Origin: Micavibrio sp.
GTDB lineage: Bacteria; Pseudomonadota; Alphaproteobacteria; Micavibrionales; UBA9664
DNA: 64,000 nucleotides
Assembly (NCBI GenBank): GCA_002699085.1
Contig: PAAR01000028.1
Span: forward strand, 1 to 64,000
Reading direction: 5' to 3'
Shown in pieces: positions 1 through 8,700 of the stretch. Position 1 is the first letter of the stretch, and each line of letters opens with the position of its first letter. Position numbers and translations under genes: made by a program. The notes beneath the pieces are model-generated. The model saw only the letters and a program-made list of their open reading frames with translations. It was not told the origin of the DNA and made no database searches.

Positions 1-179
1 GCACCTGCTAAAGCACGCTGTTGTGTGCCTTCTGATTGATTTGCGGGATTAAAGAAGGGGGCTACTTCAGGGTTATGAGAGAACATGCGTTTATAGAAAT
101 GCTTTGTTAATGTTTCACCGTGTTCCTGTAGAATGGGCGCTGTAGACTTTACAATGGCAATAGTTTTTTGGCTGAGCAT
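1..179 (-). CDS. hmp: Flavohemoprotein / nitric oxide dioxygenase, N-terminal part (partial)
   Basis: Only the first 59 or so codons are in the window; the rest lies beyond its left edge. The reading starts MLSQKTIAIVKSTAPIL and continues with HFYKRMF and a PEVAPFFN segment, which matches the globin domain start of bacterial Hmp (E. coli reads MLDAQTIATVKATIPLL). In that family the protein uses heme, FAD and NAD(P)H to convert NO to nitrate in the cytoplasm. The gene is divergent from nsrR with an NsrR-type inverted repeat between them, so NO-responsive repression by NsrR is likely. The FAD and NAD domains cannot be checked here. Confidence 0.88.
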   Translation of the reverse strand, partial: MLSQKTIAIVKSTAPILQEHGETLTKHFYKRMFSHNPEVAPFFNPANQSEGTQQRALAG

Positions 180-194
180 GGTGTACCTCTTTCT

Positions 195-218
195 AAATAT
201 GTATTTCAAATATATATT
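195..218. promoter_or_regulatory. Probable NsrR operator
   Basis: Two 11-nt half sites, AATATGTATTT (196-206) and AAATATATATT (208-218), form an inverted repeat around one central C. This matches the 11-1-11 architecture and the AANATGCATTT half-site known for NsrR. It lies 16 nt from the hmp start codon and 45 nt from the nsrR start, so it could control both genes. Confidence 0.7.
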
Positions 219-262
219 ATGATTACTATGGTAAATTTGCAACCCTGTTTTATAGTGAAAAT

Positions 263-682
263 ATGCAATTAACGTCATTCACAGATTATGGCTTGCGTGT
301 GTTGATGTATTTGGCCGCTAATCCAGATAGATTATCTAGCGTAAAAGAAGTCTCGGATCATTTTGGTATCTCTCGTAACCATTTGGTGAAGGTGGTGCAT
401 CGCCTATCACAGCTTGAATATATAGAAACGACAAAAGGCAAAGGTGGCGGTATTCGTATCGTAAAAGATACGGATAAACTGCGTTTGGGGGATTTGATTA
501 AGATTCTTGAGCCGAATATGTCGTTGGTTGAATGTTTTGACCCTTCAACGAATAGCTGTAAAATCACCAATATGTGCCAGCTTAAACATTACTTATTTGA
601 AGGCTCTCAGAGTTTTGTTGCGACGATGAATAAATACAGTTTGGCGGATACTGTTAAGGATAAGAACCTTTTTAATGTTTAA
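263..682 (+). CDS. nsrR: Rrf2-family nitric-oxide-sensing repressor NsrR
   Basis: This 139-residue protein begins MQLTSFTDYGLRVLMYLA, almost the same as E. coli NsrR, and has the Rrf2 winged-helix (SRNHLVKVVHRLS) followed by a GKGGGIR wing. Three cysteines near residues 91, 98 and 104 are in the region where the family binds an Fe-S cluster that NO destroys. It is divergent from hmp, the classic NsrR target. Its stop codon overlaps the stop codon of the convergent permease gene. Role as NO-responsive repressor is inferred from family and context. Confidence 0.9.
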   Translation: MQLTSFTDYGLRVLMYLAANPDRLSSVKEVSDHFGISRNHLVKVVHRLSQLEYIETTKGKGGGIRIVKDTDKLRLGDLIKILEPNMSLVECFDPSTNSCKITNMCQLKHYLFEGSQSFVATMNKYSLADTVKDKNLFNV

Positions 683-2007
683 ATAAAATATTTCAGATAC
701 AAATACACATTGGCAATGATGATTGTTAAAATCGTCAAGGGTAGGGCATGTATCATATATTTCACAAAAGCGATCGGCGCATTCGCACGTTCGGCATATG
801 ATGCAACCATTACATTGGCGCTGGCGCCAATAAGTGTCGCATTGCCGCCTAGGCAAGCGCCGAGAACTAAGCTCCACCAGAGAGGATTTAGTGCCTCACC
901 GTGCCCAAATGTATCTCCCATATTTTCAATGATAGGGATGATCGTTACGACGAACGGAATATTATTAATGAAGCCAGAGAATAGGCTTGAGGCCCATAAA
1001 ATAACCATGCCAGTTTTGGTGAAGTCACCTTCTGTTACAACTGTAATCTGATGGGCGATGAGGCTTAATATACCTGTATGTTCTAAGCTTGCCACAACAA
1101 TAAACAGACCCATAAAGAAGAAGATAACGTCCCACTCAACTTCGTGGAAGGCTGCGTGTGCTTTTTTATTTTTTTCCGGCAATTTATGGCCAATGCCGTC
1201 TAAGAACATTAGAAGCGCTGCGCCAGCCAGTGCTGTGGTGCCTGTTTCAATGTGAAGGAAGTTGTGGCCGATGGTGAATCCTGCCATTACCAGACCAAGC
1301 ACGATAAAAGATTTAATGAGCAATGGTTTGTTTTTAAGTGATTTCTTTGGTTCATAGCGGAGTAAATGTGCTCTTGCTCTATTCGATGTTGATAAATGGC
1401 GACCCCAGAAAACATCGAAAACACCAATCATGATAACCAGCATCATCACAATAATTGGTCCCATATTAAATAAGAAGTCTGTGAAGCTTAGACCTACTGC
1501 AGAGCCTACTAGGATATTTGGCGGATCACCAATAAGAGTTGCTGTGCCACCTATATTAGAGAAGATAATTTGTGATAATAGGAATGGGTATGGCTTCAAT
1601 TTTAGCTGTTCTGTTAGAAGAATAACAATCGGCACAATCAACATAACTGTGGTCACATTATCCAAGAATGCTGAAAAGACAGCAGTTATAAGTGATAGGA
1701 TAATCAATAATCCACGTGGGTTAGCACGCACGAATTTGGCGGCAACAATCGCTACATATTGGAAGATACCTGTTTCTTTCATAATCCCAACAATGACCAT
1801 CATGCCTATAAGCAGGAAGAGGGTATTAAAGTCGATGGCATGAATGGCTTGCTCTTGGTCTAAAAGGCCAAACATAATAGCCATTGAGGCTGCTATAAGA
1901 GCGATAACCGCTTGGTTCATTTTTTCAGCGATAATAACGGCGTAGACTAAACCCATAATTGCCAAGGCAATATATTGGGCTGGAATACCAAAAATTAGGT
2001 CGTGCAT
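679..2007 (-). CDS. SLC13/ArsB-NhaD superfamily ion permease
   Basis: A 442-residue polytopic membrane protein with about 11-12 hydrophobic segments. It contains the family signatures LDNVTTVMLIVPI in the first half and GGTATLIGDPPNI after it, with a second half repeat ending in GGNATLIGASANV. These are typical of the ArsB/NhaD/P-protein branch, which includes NhaD-type Na+/H+ antiporters and anion permeases. The substrate cannot be told from sequence alone. It is the second gene of a two-gene operon behind a CBS-domain protein (27-nt gap), suggesting nucleotide or ionic-strength control of transport. Confidence 0.85.
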   Translation of the reverse strand: MHDLIFGIPAQYIALAIMGLVYAVIIAEKMNQAVIALIAASMAIMFGLLDQEQAIHAIDFNTLFLLIGMMVIVGIMKETGIFQYVAIVAAKFVRANPRGLLIILSLITAVFSAFLDNVTTVMLIVPIVILLTEQLKLKPYPFLLSQIIFSNIGGTATLIGDPPNILVGSAVGLSFTDFLFNMGPIIVMMLVIMIGVFDVFWGRHLSTSNRARAHLLRYEPKKSLKNKPLLIKSFIVLGLVMAGFTIGHNFLHIETGTTALAGAALLMFLDGIGHKLPEKNKKAHAAFHEVEWDVIFFFMGLFIVVASLEHTGILSLIAHQITVVTEGDFTKTGMVILWASSLFSGFINNIPFVVTIIPIIENMGDTFGHGEALNPLWWSLVLGACLGGNATLIGASANVMVASYAERANAPIAFVKYMIHALPLTILTIIIANVYLYLKYFI

Positions 2008-2034
2008 GGGAATGTTTTTTCTCTTTTATTATTT

Positions 2035-2532
2035 TTATAGATTTGTATTTAGTTTTTCTTCAGCTTCTACTTCTTTCAGGACCTCGTTAAGGTGATTCAA
2101 GCATGATTGTTCGGAAATTAAGCCTAAGAATTTTAATTCCTTAGTAACAACAGGTAGTGGGCTGCCATATTTATAGAGGCGTCTGATACTCTCCAGGATT
2201 GACATGTCATCTTTAAGATAGTGATGCTCTTCAGTTTTTTTGATTACCTCAAGGACTGATTTATGCGCTAGTTTACGGATTTTTTTAGCAGCACTAGGGG
2301 CGCCTCCGACAACAAAGTCTAAATCTTTAACGCCTTCTTCCATTTTAGCGGCCATTGGTAGTAAATCATCAAGAAGGCTGTGAAGGCCGAACATTCCAAT
2401 AAATTTTCCACTGTTTTCAACAATAGGCACAGAGCGTATTTGGTGTTTATTAATGAGGGTCAATGCTTGTTCAACAGTGTATTCCGCATTAATTGTAATG
2501 GGGTTAGGAATGAGGGCATCTTCGATCGGCAT
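2035..2532 (-). CDS. CBS-domain pair protein
   Basis: 165 residues made of two CBS motifs: the first around residues 1-60 (PNPITINAEYTVEQALTLINKHQIRSVPIV split over the motif) and a second around 100-150, with a linker between. CBS pairs usually bind adenosine nucleotides and regulate a partner protein. The partner is probably the permease encoded immediately downstream in the same operon. There is no catalytic or membrane domain. The start is supported by an upstream CAGGAG ribosome binding site. Confidence 0.8.
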   Translation of the reverse strand: MPIEDALIPNPITINAEYTVEQALTLINKHQIRSVPIVENSGKFIGMFGLHSLLDDLLPMAAKMEEGVKDLDFVVGGAPSAAKKIRKLAHKSVLEVIKKTEEHHYLKDDMSILESIRRLYKYGSPLPVVTKELKFLGLISEQSCLNHLNEVLKEVEAEEKLNTNL

Positions 2533-2548
2533 AATAGTCTCCTGAGAG

Positions 2549-2570
2549 CATAATCTGTCCGTTGATTATG
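2549..2570. promoter_or_regulatory. Inverted repeat in leader of CBS-permease operon
   Basis: CATAATC (2549-2555) and GATTATG (2564-2570) form a 7-bp inverted repeat with an 8-nt centre. It lies just upstream of the ribosome binding site of the CBS gene. It could be an operator or a leader hairpin; no regulator is identifiable. Confidence 0.4.
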
Positions 2571-2741
2571 TCTGTTATAGTAATTCGGAGCGGACATTAG
2601 ACCCGCTTGTTTTCTTTTGCAAGAAAATAATAAAAGATTTTTTTATGGGTTTTGTTTTGATTTATTGCGCCGTTTTAGCACTAATTTACGTGATGAAAAA
2701 TGGTGGTGTAAGTAGTCCGTCTCTAATTTTTCTTCTACGGA

Positions 2742-3623
2742 TCATGATTTTCTGTCAAACTCAGCAAACTCTCTCTTAGCTAAATTAATATATTCTTGGT
2801 CAGCTGACAATCCTTGCTCTCTGAGGTATTTGACGCAAGTATATAATGATATAATGGCATCAACACGTGTAAAGATAGGCAGAATTATTCTAAATACACG
2901 CTGGAAGGCGATATTAAAGGCTTCCGAAGAGTACGGGCAAAGAGTGTATTTGTTGTCTTCATTTAGCCGTAAGATTTGAATCTCCATACGGAAATCTTCT
3001 AGCTCTATGCGTTGCTGGTCCTTATGAAAGGCTAGTTTAGTTTCCGCAGGCTTAATTATTACTTTATCATTAATGTTAAACTGGTACTGCTCTTTCATGG
3101 ATTTTAAGTAATCAATAACTTGCCATCCCATTTCCCAATCTCGCTCATCTGAGGCATCTTCTTTATTACACACTCTAAACTTCTCAGGAAAAAGTAAAAA
3201 GGAGCGCAACCAATAATAAGCGCAAAACATAGTCCTGCCGAAATTAGTTTTCTCTAACCAAAATGGTGTCCATATCTTTTCCATTACATCGGGCGCAAAG
3301 TCTGTCGTTGTGGCGAGGTCAAAAACAGGGTCAATTGGGCCATCTTCTGACCCGTATATTAGAGCCATAACCACTTGCAGATCGTCATAATCCCACATGG
3401 CAGGCATAATCGGCGGATCGGTCATTAAGCCAGAGGCCATAAGCTGACCATCTTCTATATAAACTTTAGTGATGTTTTGAGCACCAGGTTCTAAAACATG
3501 AGCTGGCCAATTTTCTTGAGACCACTCACCCGTAAAGAGTTCTTTAAAGACACTCTTACCTAAAATGGGTAAGCCGTTGCTATCTATTGGGCCATACAAA
3601 GGACTTAGGTCTAATTCGTTCAT
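2742..3623 (-). CDS. Hypothetical protein, 293 aa
   Basis: No family is recognised. The protein is acidic and tryptophan/tyrosine rich, with no signal peptide and no convincing transmembrane helix, so it is probably cytoplasmic. The C-terminal third is predicted helical. It follows a 107-codon gene on the same strand (28-nt gap), so the two are probably co-transcribed. It lies just outside the putative left end of the tRNA-Glu island, so it may be chromosomal or a remnant of an earlier insertion. Confidence 0.6.
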   Translation of the reverse strand: MNELDLSPLYGPIDSNGLPILGKSVFKELFTGEWSQENWPAHVLEPGAQNITKVYIEDGQLMASGLMTDPPIMPAMWDYDDLQVVMALIYGSEDGPIDPVFDLATTTDFAPDVMEKIWTPFWLEKTNFGRTMFCAYYWLRSFLLFPEKFRVCNKEDASDERDWEMGWQVIDYLKSMKEQYQFNINDKVIIKPAETKLAFHKDQQRIELEDFRMEIQILRLNEDNKYTLCPYSSEAFNIAFQRVFRIILPIFTRVDAIISLYTCVKYLREQGLSADQEYINLAKREFAEFDRKS

Positions 3624-3651
3624 CTTTAAATACTCCTTTGGTTTGGCTAAC

Positions 3652-3975
3652 TCATATTTCAGTGGGCTTCGAATAATTATTAGGCCGAGATGAATGAGTT
3701 ATACTATCTAGAAAAGCTATTATTTTTTCTAAGCCAATGTTATATGAACGAATATCATCATTCATATTAGCTAATTCTAATTCCCCTCTGTAATATGAGA
3801 GCCAATCGAACAATTTTTTTTCTTCAATGGAACAAATTAGGCGTGTTGTAGCATTAATTTGATTGGCAACCTCAAGTCTTCCCTCAAACGTAAGAGCATG
3901 ATCTTCTTGTGTTTTTTCTAGAAATTCTTTTAACAAAGATATTTGATTAATATAATTAGTTTTCATCGTTATCAC
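3652..3975 (-). CDS. Hypothetical helical protein, 107 aa
   Basis: A small, mostly alpha-helical protein with no recognisable family motif, no signal peptide and no membrane segment. It is the first gene of a likely two-gene unit with the 293-residue protein downstream. The first in-frame ATG is used; a second ATG three codons later (MKTNYINQ) is equally possible. Confidence 0.5.
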   Translation of the reverse strand: MITMKTNYINQISLLKEFLEKTQEDHALTFEGRLEVANQINATTRLICSIEEKKLFDWLSYYRGELELANMNDDIRSYNIGLEKIIAFLDSITHSSRPNNYSKPTEI

Positions 3976-4197
3976 TTTGGTTTTGGTGTTTTATAATAGT
4001 ATGTCCTCACCGTTTTTTCATCTTTTGTAACACCAACTCACTCAGGTTTCTTAAAAGATATTCCATGTATGTCCTTCCGTTAAAAAGAAAGAATAATGAC
4101 TCTAGAATACTTGTAAATAGCCTCGATCAAACGGGGCTCGAACTGAGCCGATAAGGCACTGATAAATAAAGGAATAAAAAAATAGATAAGTTAAAAC

Positions 4198-4212
4198 TGG
4201 CATCCGTACGGA
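4198..4212. repeat. Putative left attachment site (degenerate tRNA-Glu 3' end)
   Basis: TGGCATCCGTACGGA matches the 3' end of tRNA-Glu at 23232-23247 (TGGCATCCCGTACGGGA) except for two single-base gaps. Tyrosine integrases that use tRNA 3' ends leave such direct repeats at both island ends. The imperfect match makes this a candidate rather than a proven site. Confidence 0.45.
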
Positions 4213-4273
4213 ATACTAACTGAAATACTATCTAATTGATTTTTCTTTATAAATAAGATTACTGGAATTAAAA

Positions 4274-4292
4274 GGCCCCTAATTAGGCCCCC
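4274..4292. repeat. Paired GCCCC repeat near left island end
   Basis: Two copies of GGCCCC(C), 12 nt apart, with a matching pair at the right island end (23100-23118). The same orientation and spacing at both ends suggest integrase arm-type or excisionase binding sites. Confidence 0.4.
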
Positions 4293-4308
4293 TTTTTTGT
4301 ATAATAGG

Positions 4309-5166
4309 TTATCCATAATTTACGAAAGCAGCAGTTAAGATTAGGGCTAATTTTGCCTCTGACCGCGTATAGAGCTTTTCCCCGCCTTCACTCTTAGAAT
4401 GGTGAGCTTGGTGAGTATAGTGCCTCAAAGCCCCCCAAATAGCTCCCGCTCGATCCTCTTTATTCATTTCGTTTCTAGCGTTTTTATCGAGTTTATCTAG
4501 CAGAACATTAGACCAGCTTTTCTTGCCGTAACGCATTTGCCCAGTTTCTTGAATAACATCTCTACAGGTTGATACACATGCCCGGTATTCTCTATTTACA
4601 AAATGCTTCTGAGCTTCTTCTAAATGCTCCTTAATATCTATCCACTCATCAGATACATCTTTTGGGAGCATGGGGACTTCAAGTAGCAGTATGTCCATAT
4701 AATCTGCCTGTTTTAATCTGTCCACCCAATCTGATCGAGAGATCTTTACACGCCATTCATCATGTACAGGGTTCGTATACTCGCCATCTCCTCCTATTCC
4801 TTTAATCATGATTTTGAACTCAATATCATGACCATCGCGTATTTCTTCTAGCTTAGAAAGCTGAGCCCCAACGAGAGGTAAATGAAAAGTGATCTGAGCA
4901 TGTATAGAACGATCAGGATGTGTTTCTACAGACAGAGGCGTTTCCAAATGAGCCAATCCTAAATCATATTCCCGGCTTTTAGCCGTTTTTGCATGAACTC
5001 TCGCCGTGCTTATGGTGGCCCAGCGTTTCTTCCCATTACGCTCGGGAAGCCCCTGCAAACTAAAGTTAAAATTTAACTCATATCCTGCCAACAAAGACTT
5101 TAGCCAAATTTGCTCTCTATTAGATTCTGCAATAATCATACTGTTTACGGTTATGCTTCCACCCAT
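4309..5166 (-). CDS. HEPN-like C-terminal domain protein, 285 aa
   Basis: The N-terminal ~170 residues are beta-rich and unrecognised. The C-terminal ~110 residues are helical, with EEAQKHFVNREYRACVSTCR followed by RHYTHQAHH and an LALILTAAFV helix, which resembles HEPN/Abi_C folds where an R-x3/4-H motif marks an RNase site. It is the last gene of the five-gene operon headed by a radical SAM enzyme (24-nt gap from the ParB-like gene). A role as RNase effector or partner of the NTPase is inference. Confidence 0.5.
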   Translation of the reverse strand: MGGSITVNSMIIAESNREQIWLKSLLAGYELNFNFSLQGLPERNGKKRWATISTARVHAKTAKSREYDLGLAHLETPLSVETHPDRSIHAQITFHLPLVGAQLSKLEEIRDGHDIEFKIMIKGIGGDGEYTNPVHDEWRVKISRSDWVDRLKQADYMDILLLEVPMLPKDVSDEWIDIKEHLEEAQKHFVNREYRACVSTCRDVIQETGQMRYGKKSWSNVLLDKLDKNARNEMNKEDRAGAIWGALRHYTHQAHHSKSEGGEKLYTRSEAKLALILTAAFVNYG

Positions 5167-5190
5167 CTTCAGCTCTTCTTTTGTATAGTT

Positions 5191-5754
5191 CTAGTTTTTT
5201 ATTTCTTTGTAATTGCAGCCTAATAGTCGTTCAACTTCAAGCCTATTATCTTCATCCACACAAATGGGAATTTCTTTTTCACCTATAGCTTTAGCTACAG
5301 CATAACGATGATGCCCCCCAGAAAGGATAATCTTATTTGTTTCTTTAACATAGGAAGCCTTGGGTGGTGAAATAGGATGTCCCTCGGATAAATAAATAAT
5401 CATTTCAGCTAATTTTGATTTGCAACCTACAGACCATAGTTCTCCCTCATCTCTTCTACTGTAATCTCCCAACACGCTATCAAAGTCATCTAAGCAAACC
5501 CAATAAGTAAAAAAACCATTTGGGTAATATTCTTCAAATTCTTCTTTTTTCACTCCATCACAACAAAACCTTTGCGATTCCCTTGATAGATCCCAATTGA
5601 TTTTAATTTCTGGCCACTTTTCAGGTGGAAGGTTTCTTACCTTTTCAGCTTTAGCTCTAATATCATTTCTAAAAGCCCTTTGTTTGCGATAAACATCAAC
5701 AGGGATGCCCTCTATCGAAGCAAATAACTCGTCTGCATCTATCCTGTCATCCAT
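5191..5754 (-). CDS. ParB/Srx-fold domain protein
   Basis: 187 residues. The C-terminal part contains GGHHRYAVAKAIGEKEIPI, the phosphate-binding signature of the ParB/sulfiredoxin N-terminal fold; members hydrolyse CTP or act as nucleases or kinases. A helix-turn-helix DNA-binding domain is not visible, so this is not a partition protein. It sits 8 nt downstream of the large nuclease-STAND gene and 24 nt upstream of the HEPN-like gene, in the same operon. Confidence 0.65.
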   Translation of the reverse strand: MDDRIDADELFASIEGIPVDVYRKQRAFRNDIRAKAEKVRNLPPEKWPEIKINWDLSRESQRFCCDGVKKEEFEEYYPNGFFTYWVCLDDFDSVLGDYSRRDEGELWSVGCKSKLAEMIIYLSEGHPISPPKASYVKETNKIILSGGHHRYAVAKAIGEKEIPICVDEDNRLEVERLLGCNYKEIKN

Positions 5755-5762
5755 TATGCCAC

Positions 5763-8700
5763 CTAAGAAACATATTCTTTTATAAAACTGAAAACAGCAT
5801 AGCGAGGTGAAGGCAAATTATCGTCGGGCACATGTGGCCAAGCAAACGAATAGTTTCTTTCACCCCAAACAATCCAGATTAATGACATCTCGTTTTTTTG
5901 CATGAAATTATCTAAGAGGTCTTTTTTTAGATAATACATAGAATGCCTATCCTTATACCCCTTTCCTTTGTGAGAGACGTAATGGTTAGCCTTTTTTCCG
6001 CACTTGGTATACAAATCAAATGATTGAGGCTGACCGATCAGCTCCAAATCAGCAGTTAACTTCTTTGTCAAAGAAGACGCATTGCCAACTTCGCCATCAG
6101 TAACGTCCTGCCTTAAGCTACAAACGGGCATAATGGCTTTAAAAGTTTTATATTCTCTTTCCACTTCTTCACATTTTTCCATTTCATCATGGGTAATAAT
6201 TGAAATGGTTTGCTCATTTCTAACGATTTCAACTTTCGGCCTTTCACGAGTAACCACGTTCTCTCCGGTAACGAAAGACAAGTCGCAGGTGCTAATCTCA
6301 GGGAAGGCAGAGCTCCAAGGAACTTCGGCAAAGAAAGTTTGCGAAAAATCTAGCTTATCGGGAAGCCACCCTCCACTCATATCCTGCTTGCTTAGAAAAT
6401 CCAGAATTTCATCTTTTTCTTTTGTAGGCACAAGAAAGCTACGAACAAACAAGAATGTATCTCTTTTTAAGTCCTTATTTTCTTGGTTAATGTCTCCATC
6501 CAGCGCGACCCATGGCCCTTCTTCTGTGCCCACCTTCTGTAGCTGTAAATATGGTTCAATATCGGGAAGATCGCCGTCTTTTATCCAGTCTGGGGTAGTC
6601 GTCTTATCATCTCCCAAAAAATTTGTTTCTATAAGCGTGTGTGTGGGCATCGGCTCAGAAAAACTGGGGTCTATATTCTGCGTATCAGCTCTCCACCAAT
6701 CATACTCATTCAAGACACCTCTATCCTTGAGAAGGCCATACATCTCGTAGTAGGCGATCCAAGAATATTTCTTTCCATAGCGATCTGTTTTTAGCTTCTC
6801 GTTTGATCTGCGCTCATACCCCTGCCAGTTTTGTATAGACTCCTCTACCTTTTCAAACTTTTCGTGTGACCATCCAAGTTGCTCCACTCGCCATTGTAAC
6901 TGTGCACGTACCTTCTGATATTCCTTATGGTCATAGTCGTAGTTTCCGCGCTCAGGCACTAGTCCACCAATTGTGTAATTTTCAAAATCCATGAGGAATG
7001 GCGATTGCTTTTTAAGGCTAATTCTTTCGTCCATAGCCTTATCTTTCCACTTCTTAGGCAATAGTTCATTGAGCTTACGGTGAAGCTTTCTGCCTAAAAT
7101 GAACTTGGAAGCTTTGCCAATGCGGTTCGATATGCCTGCATCGTCTTCTAAATACCTTTCGCCCCAATTTGGAGCTTTGTCCGCAGAAAACGGAGGTAAT
7201 GTTCTTTTTATATCGCTATCAGAAAAGAAGTTGGGGTTGTGATACTGAGCTAGTTCTATAATCCTTGATGCAAAGTCACGCATAAGGTGGTGTGTAGTAT
7301 AATGCTTGGCACCATCCTTAAACATTGCCTCAAAGATATTCCCTGCAAACTTCAATAAGATACCGCTAGTAAATAAGGGATTATTAGGAAGCTGCGCACT
7401 CAGAGACATCCCTATACCATAACTTGCCGCCAACATACGCTCCGGGACATAAGGATCATTAATCTCAAGGGACTTGATTGTTTCATTAAATAGAAACTCT
7501 GGATCACCCCGCCCATACCAGTACAACGCTTTTGTTGCGGTGTTACGGAGTGGGTGGTCTGTGCTAGTTAGCAACCACTTAATAGCCTTTGCTCTTAGAC
7601 GATCCGAATCAGAACGATAAGTTGGATCACCTTTCCATTTGGCTTCAAGTGAAGATAGTTCAGGAATAAGCCGTTTTTTATTTCTGCCTTGCTCATTGCG
7701 CACCCATTCTGTCCAACTGAGGTCTCTTTCGCCCGCCGACATATTCCACAAAACAGAATCTAAGAAATCAGCATTTAGGGGGTGTTTTAGAGCTCCTTTT
7801 GTAAACCAGAGTCTTGAAAAAATGGTACGTACTTTTTCGGATTTGCCGCTTATCAGAGAAGCCAACTCGCTTACAGTTTCATCGTCTAAGTGCTCCGCAT
7901 TTAATTCTGACGCATGAAGTAAGGCTCTCTGTTTGTATGGCTCTGGTACGTTCTTCCATAGTTGTTCGCCGTACATTCTGCTGGGCACAAGCGCAACCAA
8001 TGACTTAAATATATCGTAAGCAAGAGAATGGCTGCTTTCTCCACCAAATGCAGACATTACAGAGGGAGTATTGAACCATTCAAAGCTTCTATCCTGCGCG
8101 TATTTTTTCAGCAATGAATCAGCGATAATGTGCCCACCTAAAGCATCATAAACAGGCGTAATAACGTATTTCCCCATTTCTTGGGCAGGGTTCCTGAATA
8201 TGATGCCTTCTTGAGCAAATAAATTTACGAGTTTTACATCCCAATATTTAGTGCTGTCACCAACTACACCTTGATAAGTTTCATCGCAGATTTCTCTATC
8301 TCCACCTTCCCACAAACTAACCCCAAGCTTGTAGATAGAGGTTTTTAGCTCCTGTGAGTTGTACGGCAATTTTTTCATATTTGAAATTCGAGTGCACAAA
8401 TTTTCGATGTATTTATCAAACAAATGAGCCAAAGAAGCCGGGAAGTAATTTATTTCAACGGCTTGCTCACGCTTAGGATTTGTAACGTCACAAAAAATTC
8501 TTAGGTTGAGCGGATGGCCTAAGAAACCTTTCGGTATTTCTAAGCCACTTTCGCAGTGAATATTGTAGTATTGAAAATATTTTCCAATTGCATCGTATAA
8601 ATCTTCACCAAAGCCTTCACATTCAAACTGCCAAATATCATCGGGAAGTGACTGTACTGCAAAAGACTCTCTTGTGTCTGTTTCATCATAGCGAGACCAG

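Larger units (their letters stand above)
3976..4308. other. Non-coding junction containing the putative left island end
   Basis: No gene is seen here. It holds a short hairpin (GGCTC 4135-4139 / GAGCC 4145-4149), the degenerate tRNA-Glu-like sequence at 4198-4212 and the paired GCCCC repeats at 4274-4292. The latter, read on the minus strand, could also act as a weak terminator for the operon that ends at 4309. Confidence 0.5.

Noticed and set aside
4135-4149. Possible tRNA remnant near a TTCGA-like sequence
   Set aside because: Only one short hairpin can be drawn; no acceptor stem or anticodon arm is found.
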